A stretch of 64,000 nt of DNA, taken from Psilocybe azurescens. Its lineage: Eukaryota > Basidiomycota > Agaricomycetes > Agaricales > Agrocybaceae. Below the pieces are notes generated by a model, which was not told where the DNA came from, did no database searches, and saw only the letters and a program-made list of their open reading frames with translations. The stretch spans positions 56,396 through 120,395 of the forward strand of contig JAJIRX010000922.1 of the NCBI GenBank assembly GCA_023853785.1, written 5' to 3'. The translations under genes and the position numbers were made by a program. Positions 47,938 to 60,300 of this stretch are shown piece by piece. How positions within the stretch are numbered: the first letter of the stretch is position 1; each line of letters starts with the position of its first letter.

Positions 47938-49380
47938 TCAAGAATCTGGGCTCTGCAACTGGACGGAGAAGGTAGATAGGGAAAGTAGAAATATGCATTT
48001 GCATCCGTGAAATATACCTACAGGCCATATTGACTTTCTACACCTACAATATCCCCATTTGAGAACTCGTATCGAGTACAGTGGAATACTAGCGAGGGTC
48101 TCATTATATTCAGCCAGTGGTTTTTCACGCCCGTGCATGAGCCTATAACGTACGGAAGAAGTGGTGAAGGTTGAGGCCGAGGCCGTAGTCATAGTTGAGC
48201 AGAATTCGAGGATCCAATCATTGAATATATATGTATGTACATAGTGAGAAGTTAACGTCCGGATTGTGGGGAGAGTTTGCGGAAGATGGTGAGTGCCGTA
48301 CGATCTTTACAATTCGACCTCAACCTTAACCAAGACCGGACTCACAGCTCGCACACTCCATTTTCACCACCCCGTTAACAACGGCACGCATCTCGGTGAG
48401 CATGATAATCAATCTCCATGCTCTATCTGAAAGAATGTATGCACAGAGCACGCCCAACACCTTATCTACAGCATGTGAGATGTAAGTGCCTTTGCCAACA
48501 CAAGGCAGAACTTTGACATACCGTACTTCCATTATCGAGCATACATAGCATCTCCGTAGACTACAACACTACTATATGCCCCCATCCGCTGATTCCACAA
48601 TCAGTGATCTCTCGTCAGCGGCGTGCATTCGTGATCCACAACATGGACACCCACATCCGTCCTTCACAAGTCCTGATGTTGGGTCGGTGAAGGGAACTAG
48701 CACTAAGTCAGAGACTGGGTGCACATAACAACCAAATGTGCGCATCATATCTTGTACTAACACTGAGACAGCCTTGATTGCTGAGTGAAAATGACTGGAT
48801 AATGACAATTTTAGGCGAGCTATGAGAGCTTTTCGCACTAGCGCCTTGTATGAGAAAACTAACGGACTCACAAAGTTCTAATCATGGAAAAGATAGAAAA
48901 GTCGGAAGGACGCGCTAGGGGAGAGTTGAATAAGAAAGGTATACAAAAGTGGCCATAGCCAATGGGTAGTTACTCAAGAGATATGTCGACGGTATTAAAG
49001 ATGATGCAATGACCTTATCATTTGGCCGGCGTCTACTATGTGTTGATTCGCTACCCATTGTTCTATCTATGCGGGTAGCTTACCGTAATCAGAAATGAAT
49101 GGGCTCTCTTCTGAGTGGATCGCGCTCCTTGAAAGAATTTGGGGTGAATCTTCTCATGGCGGATATAATCAGATTGAAAACAGGAGGACGGTCGGAACCC
49201 GTCTGAGCGTGCACGGGCGCTTATAGTATCGTGTAGATTTTCAACGAGTGACGCGTAACATTCCTGCAGTAATTCTGTGAGCCAAACACAGCTTGAAGAG
49301 AGATACAAATATTTCCGACGATGGAGATGTTGAGATCTTTGATGGATCAGGGCAGGTTTTGGGGATGTCATGGCGGGAGA
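47938..49380 (-). other. Possible minus-strand gene, unidentified
   Basis: Successive minus-strand frames look protein-like. 49376-49080 includes LYLSSSCVWLTELLQECYAS. 48870-48575 includes a CGCPCCGSRMH cysteine cluster. 48535-48330 includes GVLCAYILSDRAWRLIIMLT. 48190-47940 has a CRCRK motif. They lack confirmed splice joins and match no family I know. The Cys-rich exon might bind zinc. Confidence 0.25.
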
Positions 49381-49512
49381 GGTGAGGTGAGGCAAGGCAG
49401 AAAGTCACGCCAGCAGTCGAGTCACAATGTTAGGTGATTGGGTTTGTGACGCAACAAGTTCTTGACCAACTTGACCACTTACCACATTCTCACCAGGACC
49501 GAGGAGCACGAC

Positions 49513-51457
49513 ATGGCGTCCAACAAACTGAACAAGTTGGCCTTTTCCTGCCTGGGCCAGCGTCCTATGTAGCTAGTCTAAGATGAAGGTGTGTTCTAGC
49601 CATCAATCTTCTCGATTTAACTCGTCTGACCACGCTTTTTCTTTCTCTCTTTTAGTGCCTCTGGATTCATAACACGGTCAGATATCGGTCCTGAGAGAGA
49701 GGGCCCTTCAGCTGAAGTGCTAGCGTACGTCCCTCCCTCCCTCCTTCCTCTAGAATCTAGACACTCACTTACCAACGGACATACAGTGAAGCCCAAGCCA
49801 AGGGCGGCGAAGAGATCGAGATTGACCCCGACCAGTTCCAGGACCCCGACAACGGAGTAGGGCTGTTTGCAGGGACGACTTACGAGCAGGATGACGAGGA
49901 AGCAGATAAAATCTACGATACCGTGGACGAAGCTATTCACTCTCCCTTCCCTCTTTTTGTCCCTCCGCTGCAGGGTCAGTCGAGATCTACCTCTCCATGC
50001 GTGTTGGACTCACCACTCGTTCTCGTTCTTTCCAGAGAAGCTCAAGAAAAAGCCGAGCTCGCCAAACACCGCGCCGAGCGCCCCAAGATCCAGCAGCAGT
50101 TCGCGGACCTCAAGCGCGGGCTTTCCGCCGTCACCGATGAGGAGTGGGAGAACATCCTTGAGGTCGGGGACCTCACGCGCAAGAAGCCCAGGCGCGAGGA
50201 GCGCACGTACGTGGTCCCCGACAGCGTCCTTGTCAGCGATCGTGGAAAGACGGAGTTTGAGAACGCGCTCGATCCGAGGCAGCAGCAGGTGCGCTTGTCA
50301 CTGGTCTTTTTATTTCTCTTTCTCACTCATAAATATTTTATTTTATTTTAGAGCGGTGGCTTTGAGACGCCAGCCAAGTCGGGTGGCCTGACCAACTTTG
50401 TCGAGATCGGCCAGGCGCGCGACAAAATCCTCTCCCTCAAACTCGACCAGCTCTCCTCTGGCACCGCCACATCCCTCGCCACCACCAACGACTCCTCCGG
50501 AACCCCCTCGCTCCTCTCCGGCACCTCCACCTCTGTCGACCCAAAGGCTACCTCACGTCCCTCGACTCCGTGATCATTCAATCGTCGGCCGAGATCGGGG
50601 ACATCAAGCGCACCAGGATGCTCTTCGACTCGCTCGTCAAGTCGAACCCGAAGCACGCGCCCGGGTGGATCGCGGCGGCGTGCTTGGAGGAGCATGCGGG
50701 GCGCATGGTGGCTGAAAGGAAGATCATCAAGATGGGGTGCGAGCATTGTCCGAAGAGCGAGGATGTGTGGATCGAGGCTGCGCGGCTGCATGTGCGTTGT
50801 TCTTTTATTTTCTTCCTGTGGTTCTAATAGAGTTATTTTGGTTAGAACACGGAAGACGCCAAGATCGTGCTCGCAAACGCCGTGCAGCACGTCGGGCAAT
50901 CCGTCAAGATCTGGCTCACCGCCGCCGCGCTCGAAGAATCGCTCCCCGCGAAAAAGCGTGTGCTGCGCAAGGCGCTCGAGCACATCCCGTACTCGGTGCG
51001 CCTCTGGAAGGAGACCGTAAACCTCGAGCCCTCCGCGGCCGACGCACGCATACTGCTCGCAAGGGCGGTGGAGGTCATCCCGCTGAGCGTGGAATTGTGG
51101 TTGGCGCTCGCACGGCTGGAGAGCCCGGAGAAGGCGAAGAAGGTGCTGAACCGCGCGCGCAAGGCGGTGCCGACGAGCCACGAGATATGGATCGTGGCCG
51201 GGCGGCTGCTCGAGCAGGAGGCCGAGTCGCCCACCACCCTGCTCTCCGGCGAGCCCACGCCCAAGTCCGCGGAGCAAAAGGCGAAGGAGCTCGAGCTGGT
51301 GGACAAGACGATCGCGGGCGCGGTGCGCGACCTGCGGCGGCACCAGGTCCTGCTCACGCGCGAGCAGTGGCTCAAGGAGGCGGAGAAGTGCGAGGCGGAG
51401 GGCTCCCGCGCACGTGCGAGGCGATGTGCTTCCATGTCCCTCCACTGTGTTGTCTGA
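49513..51457 (+). pseudogene. PRP6: PRP6/Prp1 U4/U6-U5 tri-snRNP splicing factor, 3'-truncated
   Basis: PRP6 bridges U5 and U4/U6 snRNPs in the spliceosome. The start is MASNKLNKLAF at 49513, followed by a T-run frameshift (expected FLPGPASYVASL). Later exons give ASGFITRSDIGPEREGPSAE, DPDNGVGLFAGTTYEQDDEE, AERPKIQQQFADLKRGLSAV and DEEWENILEVGDLTRKK (the PRP1 N-terminal domain). HAT repeats follow from about 50600: NPKHAPGWIAAACLEEHAGR, CPKSEDVWIEAARLH, KKRVLRKALEHIPYSVRLWK and SVELWLALARLESPEKAKKV. The match stops near 51420 (CEAEGS, then RTCEA in another frame). The remaining HAT repeats, roughly half the protein, are absent. Either a partial duplicate or a gene broken by rearrangement. Confidence 0.85.
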
Positions 51458-51459
51458 CA

Positions 51460-51828
51460 CGCGGAACTGTACTCGGTAATGTCGGTGTACTCGCTATATT
51501 GATCTTGATGATTGCCAGCCTCCCTCTGTGGTGAATTGGACAGGATAACGCAGGTATCACCGAACCAGATTATATCCTTGCCAAACGTGACATACCCGCT
51601 CATACTTAGCGAAGCCTGTAGTGTGCTAGTATGCACACAAAGATAAATCGGTGTATGTTAATGGACTTCGGGGGCCGGGTAATAATGCTATGCAATACCC
51701 ATGGAAACTTCTAAATGGAATGAAAGTCCAAATTTAACTTGATGTGACTGAATATATAAGATAGGATAATGTTCCGTGAAGTGAATGCAGGCACCATCTT
51801 CTCAAGGTTATAACCCTCCACCAAGTCT
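51460..51828. other. Junction and spacer after PRP6 break
   Basis: Unrelated sequence begins at the PRP6 breakpoint near 51420. No element terminus or repeat is visible at the junction. It contains the presumed promoter of the next gene. Confidence 0.4.
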
Positions 51829-53061
51829 ATGACGAGCATCTTCACACCGATCGACGTTCATGAAGGCTTGATTAGAGTGAACCTCAATAGTTCAACTCGG
51901 ACGTTCCTCAATGTCCTGATTGGTGGGCTTCTATATTAGTCAATTTCGCGACCTTATAACTCACGTAGGTCAGGCGCATACACCGTAACATACGCAAGGG
52001 CACTGTATGTTTACTGTAAGCCCTTTCCTTATACCCGGAGGAGGACGAAAAACTCAACAATATGTCGCAATGTAGTATCCAGAAAGACTCCATGTAGCAC
52101 GAATTGTCGAAGGGTGCTATCAGCCATCTCGCTGCTTTATATCATTTCTGTCTTAGAGCTCGTCCGACGGTATTTCCTAGAGTGGGCGGTCTTGGGAAAT
52201 GGAGACACACGGGAGGCCATCTTCTTCGAGACGCTGGGAGCTGGCCCGTCTTGGATGTTCTTACTTGATGAGTTTCTGTTCTTTTCCGCGCTTATTGTAT
52301 CAGACGGACTACTTGTCAGTGGTTAATCAAGATATCACTGGATATGACTCTTCTTTATCATCTACATCTATATGTTCTTCGCAGATATGGAGGTGCTTTA
52401 GTGTCTGGGGAAGTTCATGTTGGGTTCCATTGCTAGTTTTTCTTGCGGAACTTGGTGAGCATGGTGAAAAAATATTCATTGCTATTAATTGCTTTTCATC
52501 CTATTATAGGCCTCTCAGGTGCTATTATGGTTCTAGTAGGGTTATTTACCGAATCATCCACCGACACGAACCGCAGTCTCTTCAATAACATTGAAAGTGT
52601 TCTGATATTCATCTCACTAGGCGCCGCCGTGCCTCCACATTTCTCATTGGATACAGAATAAACTCCTCTGGAGTATCCAGCATACACGTAATACCGTCCA
52701 GCCTGCAAAGAATATTCAAGCATATGATGATGTCGGTGGTGGATTCGGCCGCGGCGTACCCGCTCGCACTTCTGCTCTATGCCGTCTCCATAGTGGTTCC
52801 GTCATTTAGTGTGATGGGATCTCCCAGCGCAGAAGATCAGTATTGTATCAAGTCCATGCTGATCGTTGTTGCGGTACGTAGTTCCGTATCTCTTTCTGAT
52901 GGTTATATTTGTGTAACCTGGAGTTAGGGATGGCACCGACGGTACTGGTAGAGAGGCTTGCCCTTAAGAACACGAGAAGTGAAATAGTATATTCATCTAT
53001 AAATCACATATCGAGGTCGCAATTGAAGTCACAGCATGGGGTTGATAGCTGTAATGTATAA
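51829..53061 (+). pseudogene. Multi-pass membrane protein paralog (one frameshift)
   Basis: Paralog of the gene split by copia at 40586, with the same exon plan. The start is MTSIFTPIDVHEGLIRVNLN, then after an intron AYTVTYARALYVYC. Then come LSAISLLYIISVLELVRRYF, NGDTREAIFFETLG, ALIVSDGLLV, IWRCFSVWGSSCW and IMVLVGLFTESSTDTN. After a 1-base shift near 52628 come STFLIGYRINSSG, SAAAYPLALLLYAVSIVVPS and GMAPTVLVERLAL, ending HGVDSCNV at 53061. Apart from that shift the gene is complete, so it may be functional with a sequence error. About seven membrane helices are predicted. The function is unknown. Confidence 0.68.
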
Positions 53062-53069
53062 CACCACTG

Positions 53070-53890
53070 TGGAATTTAACACCTCGAGGCGTAGAAGCGT
53101 TGATTCAAGCTCCGATCCAAATAAATAGCGTGCCATTTCCTCAATTCACTCTATCTTCATTTGAGCTCCTCGTCTACTTGGTTGATGTTGGGTATGCTCT
53201 ATACTTTACTTGTCGACTTCATTCTGCCACGACTTGCTCTTTCCACTGATTTCCTTGTGCACATGCCACATGCCGCCATGAGCATGTCATTGGACCGTCT
53301 TTGCCAAACTTGTTGTCAATGATTCCTTCATATCTACCTAAACACAGCTTGGCTGCACGCGTCTATGAAGCTTTGTCGTCATGACGTCATGGCACGCAGA
53401 CAGGATACGGGAGAGCTGGCACTCAGAGCTCTCCAATGCATAGTTCTAGCTTTCTACACGACACTAGCCATGGAGTGTGCTATAAACGAGGCGGGGTTAA
53501 AACATGATTTTGATGGATGATGGGTGGATGAGTGGCGAGTGGATGGGCGATGAGTGGATGGGCGATCTTGGCCTGGAGAATTCTCCGGATACGCTGGTGG
53601 TGGGAATAGTGACTGGCAAGACCCGGCAAAACTGAGTTTAAAATTTCACAATTTATACGCACTCACATGACATACTCACGCTGACGCATGTACTGCAATG
53701 TGCACTCAGAAATATGGCTCAACCAGCAAGGCATTTGGAGCCTTTGACGAATTTGATATACGACCACCCAAAACTTTTTGGCTGAGCGGCAAGGACAGCA
53801 ACATTATCACGCACATCCCATCGCACGCACCCTACTCCACCGATCAATTGATTCATACCTCCCCACCGAACCCCATAACACAACGCACAC
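53070..53890. other. Intergenic, no supported gene
   Basis: Contains simple tandem words (gatgggcgatgagtgg) near 53515-53565 and the upstream region of the FHA pseudogene. No coding region is recognised. Confidence 0.35.
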
Positions 53891-53896
53891 CATACC

Positions 53897-55660
53897 ATGT
53901 CTTTCGTGCAGCAGCAGCCCCATCAACCACAATACATTTCCCCGCCTTCGAAAGCCCTCTTCCCGGCGCTCTACCTCTACCTTTTAAATGACACCTGGGC
54001 GCTGAAGCACATCGTCCTCACACGAAGATCGGGGGACAGAGGAGCTTGAAGACTGCCCGGGGAAGGAAAGAGGTTTTTGATAGTAAAGTGCTGAGTCAGT
54101 AGCATGTAGAGGTGTGGGAGGACGGTGGAACGGTGCGTTTACGTTCTTCTAGAGATTTTTACGTTGGGGTGAGGGACTTGGATAGGGTGCTGATGGTGTT
54201 TTTGACGGATATAGATGTATATTAAGGACGTGAAAAGCTCTAATGGGAGCAAGGGACACGAGTCAGACTCCTTCGAGCTCAGGAACGATGATATCACTGT
54301 ATGTTCCTCTTTCCCTTCCGGTCTGATGGACGCGATGGGCAAGAAATGTGCTTCGAGTCTTGAGTCTTGTTTTTGGCTCGCTGTCTTTCCTTTGCCTCAT
54401 CTCTATTTCCTTGGGCATATGCTGACGCCATTATTTTTATTCTACTTCTACCTAGCGAATCTTCCGTTGTTCCCAATGTATCTCCCGCCTGTACGCGCTC
54501 TGCCACCGGATATAGCACAACCGCCGCTGCCTTCTCGGTCTTCACATCGGCCTGCTGTACCCACCGCTGCCGGAGGTGCGGAGAGTAGGATTGCCTACTG
54601 CGCCTATCGCTGTTTCGGCCTCGATTTCGACGGAGGCGTGGGGAAAGGAGAAGGACGGCGCGACAGATGGGGTAGGGACGTCCACGTCGTCGTCGTCGAA
54701 ACCGACATACATTGGCGCCACATCATCCGCTTCCTCCTCCTTCGCTGCGCCAGCTACTGCCTCCACCTCCGCCAACTCCTCTAGCTCCAACTCCAACTCC
54801 ACCTATCCCACCGCAAGTGACGACAACGCCCCTGCGCTCCCAGCGGCCATAATACGGGGCCTGCAAGCGCAGCTGTGCGACACGCAGTCGCAGCTCGCGA
54901 GCCATTTAGAGAGAGCGCGCCAACTGAAGGGGGGTGATGCTCGAGCAGGAGGCAATGAAGCTGGGGGTGGAGGTGTTGAGGGAGATGATTATGAGGGGGC
55001 GGTTGAGCTGTGTTCTGGACATGAGCGCGAATATGAACATGAACAATAACGTGGGCATGAGCATGAGGAGGGAAAGGACAACGAAGAGCAAGATAGTGAG
55101 GAGGGAGAAGAGGATGGCGGCGATGGTGACGACGGCGATGCGAGGAGCATTTCAACGGCCAAGCTGCATGAATTGGAAAGCATGGAGGATGAGATGGAGG
55201 GTCTTGCGCAGGTGGGATGGGCATCTTGTGGAGGGTGGGCAAGTCGAGCGTGGAACACCTGCGGAGGAGGTGGGTGATGCTGTAGAAGCAGAGGGTGTGG
55301 CGCAGCACAAGGAAGAGGTTGGTCGAAAACGGAAGCAGAGCCAGAGACGGTGGAAATGGAGGAGAACGCGGAGGAGAGGAGGAGGACCTGTGTGTCGGGC
55401 GGGCGAGGACACCTGAGCCGTTCATGTTGGGCATGGGCAATCAGGCGAAGAGGGCAAGTGTCAGTTTGCCGCTTGGGCGGAGGCGGGTGAAACACCATGA
55501 GGGTGAGGATGGGGAGTCCGAGTCGGATATCGAGCCCGAGCATTACGAGCAGCGCCACACAGACCCAGACCGCGAAGGCGGAGGCGCACGACGCGAAGGA
55601 GGAGCACACAAAAGCAGCGATGGTGATGACATGCCAGGTAGGAGGTCACGAAGCTAGCCC
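53897..55660 (+). pseudogene. FHA-domain / coiled-coil protein (SLMAP/Far10/Vps64-like), decayed
   Basis: Exon 1 begins MSFVQQQPHQPQYISPPSKA with LYLYLLNDTWALKHIVLT. An FHA phosphothreonine-binding domain follows: TKIGGQRSLKT, FDSKVLSQ, a TAG stop where LSRQHAEVW is expected, then HVEVWEDGG (near 54100-54120), and KDVKSSNGS, FELRNDDI (54220-54300). Downstream frames keep a Ser/Thr-rich linker, then a coiled-coil start (IIRGLQAQLCDTQSQLASHL, 54850-54910) and an acidic helix (KLHELESMEDEMEGLAQ, 55160-55210), each in different frames. Proteins of this layout act in the STRIPAK complex at membranes. A C-terminal anchor is not identifiable. Clearly dead. Confidence 0.72.
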
Positions 55661-55789
55661 GGCAAGTGTCAAGTGACTTCGCGCTGACGGCGGCGTTGGA
55701 GCAGCAGCATGCACTCGAACAGGGTGGGATTCACGGGTTAGGTGGAGGAGCTCGAGGGGTTGTTGCTTCTCCTCCCCGGATCCCTCGTC

Positions 55790-56400
55790 ATCGTCATCTT
55801 CATCAAATGCTCATGCCTACTCGCACCCGCCGCGCTGCCAGCGTATCGCGTCCTCGGATCTCAATGTCCTCGTGTACGTCTACTGCATGGCCGTATACAG
55901 CGTCAAGAAGTGGTACAGAGCCGAGAGGCCGTACGCTGCTGCCTCTGCGACGTCCTCTGCATCTACCAGCATGTCGAGGAGTCTGACGCCGATGTCTGGT
56001 CCCCATGAGTCTGTTGTCGTTACAAGATAACTATGACGACGTTGCTGCTGATGTCCCTTCGACCGCGGGGGCAGCTTTGGATGAGAAGTATCGCTGTTGA
56101 TCTGACATCCGCGTCACTGGTGCTTCGGATCAGACCTCGAGTCGCATTCGCCGCTTCCCTCGACGACGACTCCACCACTAAGAATGACGATTCCGACCAC
56201 CCTTTCAACGGCGCACGCTTCTTTTCCGAGCGTAGACAGCACATTGCGGACCTTGGAGTGCAAGACGCGCTCCTCACGACACGGCTGAAGGGCTTCTTGT
56301 GGATGCAGGGTGTGCCGGAGGCGGGGCTTGATGTTCCGTTCTTCGAGTGGTTGCATAGTGGATGTGCGTCGGATGAGGACGAGAAGGACGAGGATAGTCG
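55790..56400 (+). pseudogene. Unidentified duplicated gene block, copy 2
   Basis: Matches 14190-14800. The best-kept coding stretch reads ADLGVQDALLTTRLKGFLWM then QGVPEAGLDVPFFEWLHSGC, followed by an acidic segment DEDEKDEDSRMMAEVEYEMC. Stops and shifts separate it from the upstream Cys-containing part. The family is not recognised. Confidence 0.45.
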
Positions 56401-57349
56401 GATGATGGCCGAAGTCGAGTACGAGATGTGCAAGATCCGGCTCAGGCAGCAAGAACCCTTTACTGTCCCAATCCCCGTCCAGCGTCCCCACTCCTTCCCC
56501 TGACAACGTCCAGGTACCGGCCGCCACATCCTCTCCACTCCTCCACCACTCTCCGCCGAACCCATATCTGTCTCCAAGTCGCAATGCCAGCGCCACGCTG
56601 TCTTGCTCACGTCGTACATGATCGTGTTCCTGCTCATGAAGCACTGCATTATGCTTGCGCGGCAAGGGGTTGGGTGGCGTCGGGTCAGGTGGCTGAAATG
56701 GGAAAAAGGATTAAGGAGAGGGTTAAGGAGCGTGCAGTGGGCGTGTACTTGGGCTGCGGATGAGGGTTATCTTTCTACGAAGTTGATAGCTAAATTCTAC
56801 TTTGCGGGGGTATATATGTGGAAAGGGAAGGAGCGAGAAATAGGCCTGATGTACGCTGATGTGACCACAGACGAACTCGAGTACAGTTCCCACAACAAGT
56901 CGCACTAAAAATATGGAACAGCAACGCAGCAATCTTTCTTGTTAGGGGCCACATAGGAAAGCTTCGTCGTGGTAGCGGTCGGTAGCTGCTAGTGCAGGCA
57001 AAGGGCGCGACATTGAGACCTGGCTGGTGGGCGGTGTGTCTGAAATAACGCACCAGCGTGGTGAACACAACTATGCACGGTCTCAGCCTGTGACAGCCTA
57101 CATGCATAGAGAAAGTGGGTGAAGAAACAGCAAGTGAGAAAACGTGAATCGGAAGAGACCTGCGTGTTGGATTAACTTAGTAGATGTGTCACACGATGCG
57201 TATCACGTGAATTAGTCCCTTCAAGTCTCGGGCCGAACCGCCGCAACACTAGTAATCGTGATCACTGCAAACACACACAATGACAATTGACAGGATACCT
57301 TGCGGCTGCAGTGCATCCTGCCTCGTTCTTGCCTCTCGATCTCATCTCC
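56401..57349. other. Intergenic, upstream of NACHT-WD40 gene
   Basis: No gene recognised. A Pro/Ser-rich frame at 56460-56580 may be the tail of the preceding block. Confidence 0.3.
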
Positions 57350-60300
57350 ATGGCCCACAAACCGCCAGTCAATGCAGCAAAGAAATTGTTGGAAAAAGCT
57401 AACAAATCAGTGAAACACAGTTGGGATAGGATTACGGGACCCAAATCACGCAACGCTAGTCCATCGACTTCGAATCGGGGTTCTATTGACTCTGTACCTG
57501 TCGCACACGATCCTAGTGTAGGAAACGACGGCGGCAGTACAGAGGTGACGGCTTTAGGTAAGTTTATCGGGCCTATCTCAATGCCATCTACAGCGACTCA
57601 ACCTCTGCCCAGGCAGCAATGACCCTTTGAATCAGAGTATGTACCGTCCTGGATTTCTTCCCTGTAGATCTAGCAGATTCAGCCCATCGTTCAGATCATA
57701 CTCCATATGCTTCAAAATCCGTCTCCGTAGAGGGACCTACGGTTTCTCTCCCTCCACTAGACAGTAGTGCTGCCTCACATCAAGGTGCGTACCATGTCAT
57801 CTCGGCTTCGCGGATCGTGCAAGCCTAAACCATTTCCAAGATTTTTCCTCCTCTTTCAACAGTAACACGCCCAATACTTCAGGCTCTCCATATATCAGCC
57901 CGTTGTCTCCGTCTGGAATAGGTGAGTAGATTAATCAAACGTTTAACATAGTCAAAGACATGAATGCCCTCGAAGAACGTGAACTGTATACTTCTCAACA
58001 CGATCGCCCATTGGATAACATGAGTTCCGTAGCCGCTGTAGGTGAGAAATTCATCACAATTAAGCTTAAATACGGCTAGTCGTTGAACTCATTCTAAAGG
58101 TGACGATCGTGAAGGCAGCCTTGGCCGATCTTTAACCGTTCCCGATGCGCTTGTCGGGCGGATTATCAATTGCAAGACTCCAACTCAAAATCGACAACGA
58201 AAGACGTACTCGAACTCGCTTGGACCGGTATGAAGATGTTGCTCAAGAAGGTCGAGGGATGTCTCGATGGAACTCTGGCAAAGCCGCCTGTCGCCGCTAT
58301 TAACGCATTCATCGACATAAAAAGGTACGTTGTCAGTCTCAGTGCGCTATATCCTTACTGAATCTCTGTCTTAGGCGGTTGGAGACAATAAGGGCGCTAT
58401 CGAAGAACTCATCATTAAAACCGCCGAAAGACTGCTCGCCGTTGATAAGGCCATAGACCAAGGTGTCCCACCCTCTGGAAAGCCACGAATGATGGCCTTC
58501 GCCAGGTAAGCCATTTCCATACCGACATCAGATATGATAAACAACGCGCTTGCAGGATTCTTCGGGATGAAATCCACAAATTAGAGAAAATGTCGGAAAA
58601 GGGACATTTAGACGTGTATTGAGAGCGAAGCCGACAAGGCGGCCATCGAGGACAGATTTAAACGGATTGATGAGGCTACGAAGACTTTCCAGGTTGGTGC
58701 AAATTCCCCATCAGATTACCAACTTACTCATCCATCGCACCCAGCTTGACATCGCCCTGGACCACCGAGAGAATGGTGCATAATATACTCTCCGAGATCA
58801 AGGTAAACATCGACGTCTTCTTCTAGGACGAGCGCTAACTATCCTTCAGCTGGCGCAGCTTGGCCGTATTCACGCTTCAAAAGCTATCTTCAACGCTGAC
58901 TTGGGGGCGGGCGACATTGACCCGCCGAACAATGCACCACAGGAACCCGCTGAGGGAGATTCTAAAGGATATAATCGCATGGGCCGACGACATCTCGGCA
59001 GACAGCCCGCCTGTCTTCTGGCTGACCGGCCAAGGGGGCTCTGGAAAGACGACCATCACATATACCATTGCCCAACACTTCGATGAGCTTGAGGAGACAG
59101 AACGTGCCGGACGGCACACCGTTTTGGGCGGCAACTTTTTCTGCTCTCGCCAATTTGAAGAGACAAGGCGACAAATCCATATTATTCCCACCCTTGTATA
59201 CCAGCTCTCTCGGAAGTCGATGTCGTACGCCCACGCCTTGCATGAAGCGGACAAACTCGACTCAGTCGACAAGCTATCCAAGCAGATGAAGGACCTCCTT
59301 GTTGGTCCATGGCAGCGGTCCGAATCCCGGCGTCATGCTGAGCTCCCACCTTACCTCATCGCCGTTGACGCATTGGACGAGATCGAGGCTGATGGAGGGT
59401 CTATGTTCCTTCAAGACTTGCTCGAGATAATCAACCAACGTCGCCTCTACGAGGCCTCAAGTTTCTTGTCACAAGCCGACCGGATCCTCGCGTAACCGAA
59501 CTCTGTAAGACCTTCTCGTCCAAGGCCGTCTATCGCCTGCAAGACGTGCCAATTGAGCTTTGTGTAGGTTCTGACATCACCAAGTACCTGCAGAGCAAAC
59601 TTCCGAATTTCTCAGGGAAGCCAGAACTGAAAACCATGGAACAGCTGGCGGACGGTCTTTTTATTTCTGCCGCAACCATCGTGAGGTATTTGACACCACA
59701 TCGAAGGATGGCAGAATCTGAGCAACGCGGCCTGCTGAACAAACTGCATAATCGGAAATCATTTTCACCGAAGCGGGCACCGCGGCCGTTGCTCATTGAC
59801 GAGCTATACCAACAAATCATGTGTGATGCCTTTTCTGGCCTTGATGGCGACCTCTTTGACTCTCATCTGCGCATTTTCCACACATTCCTCTCTACATTTG
59901 AACGCACATCAACATCTCTTGCTGCTGCTCTCCTCTTTGAAATTGATGTGTCTGATGCGCCCGCCATCGCAGACACAGTCCTGGAAGACCTTCACGCAGT
60001 TCTCTATTGCAAAGATAATAAGGTCCTTTGGTACCACGCGTCATTTCCCGACTTCATCTTTAGTGAGACACGATCAACGTTCGAGCTTGACGGCCGCCGG
60101 TTTCCCATGTCATTTAATGCGGCCCAACACCATGCTCTTCTCACAAAACGTTGTTTCGACATCATGAAGAAGTCGCTGCGTTTCAATATAGGTGACATAC
60201 CATCATCGTTTATGCTTGACTCCAGAAGATCCAGAGCTGAAGCGGCGGATTGACACCAATATTAAACCATTCCTACGGTATACCTCTCAGCACTGGGACC

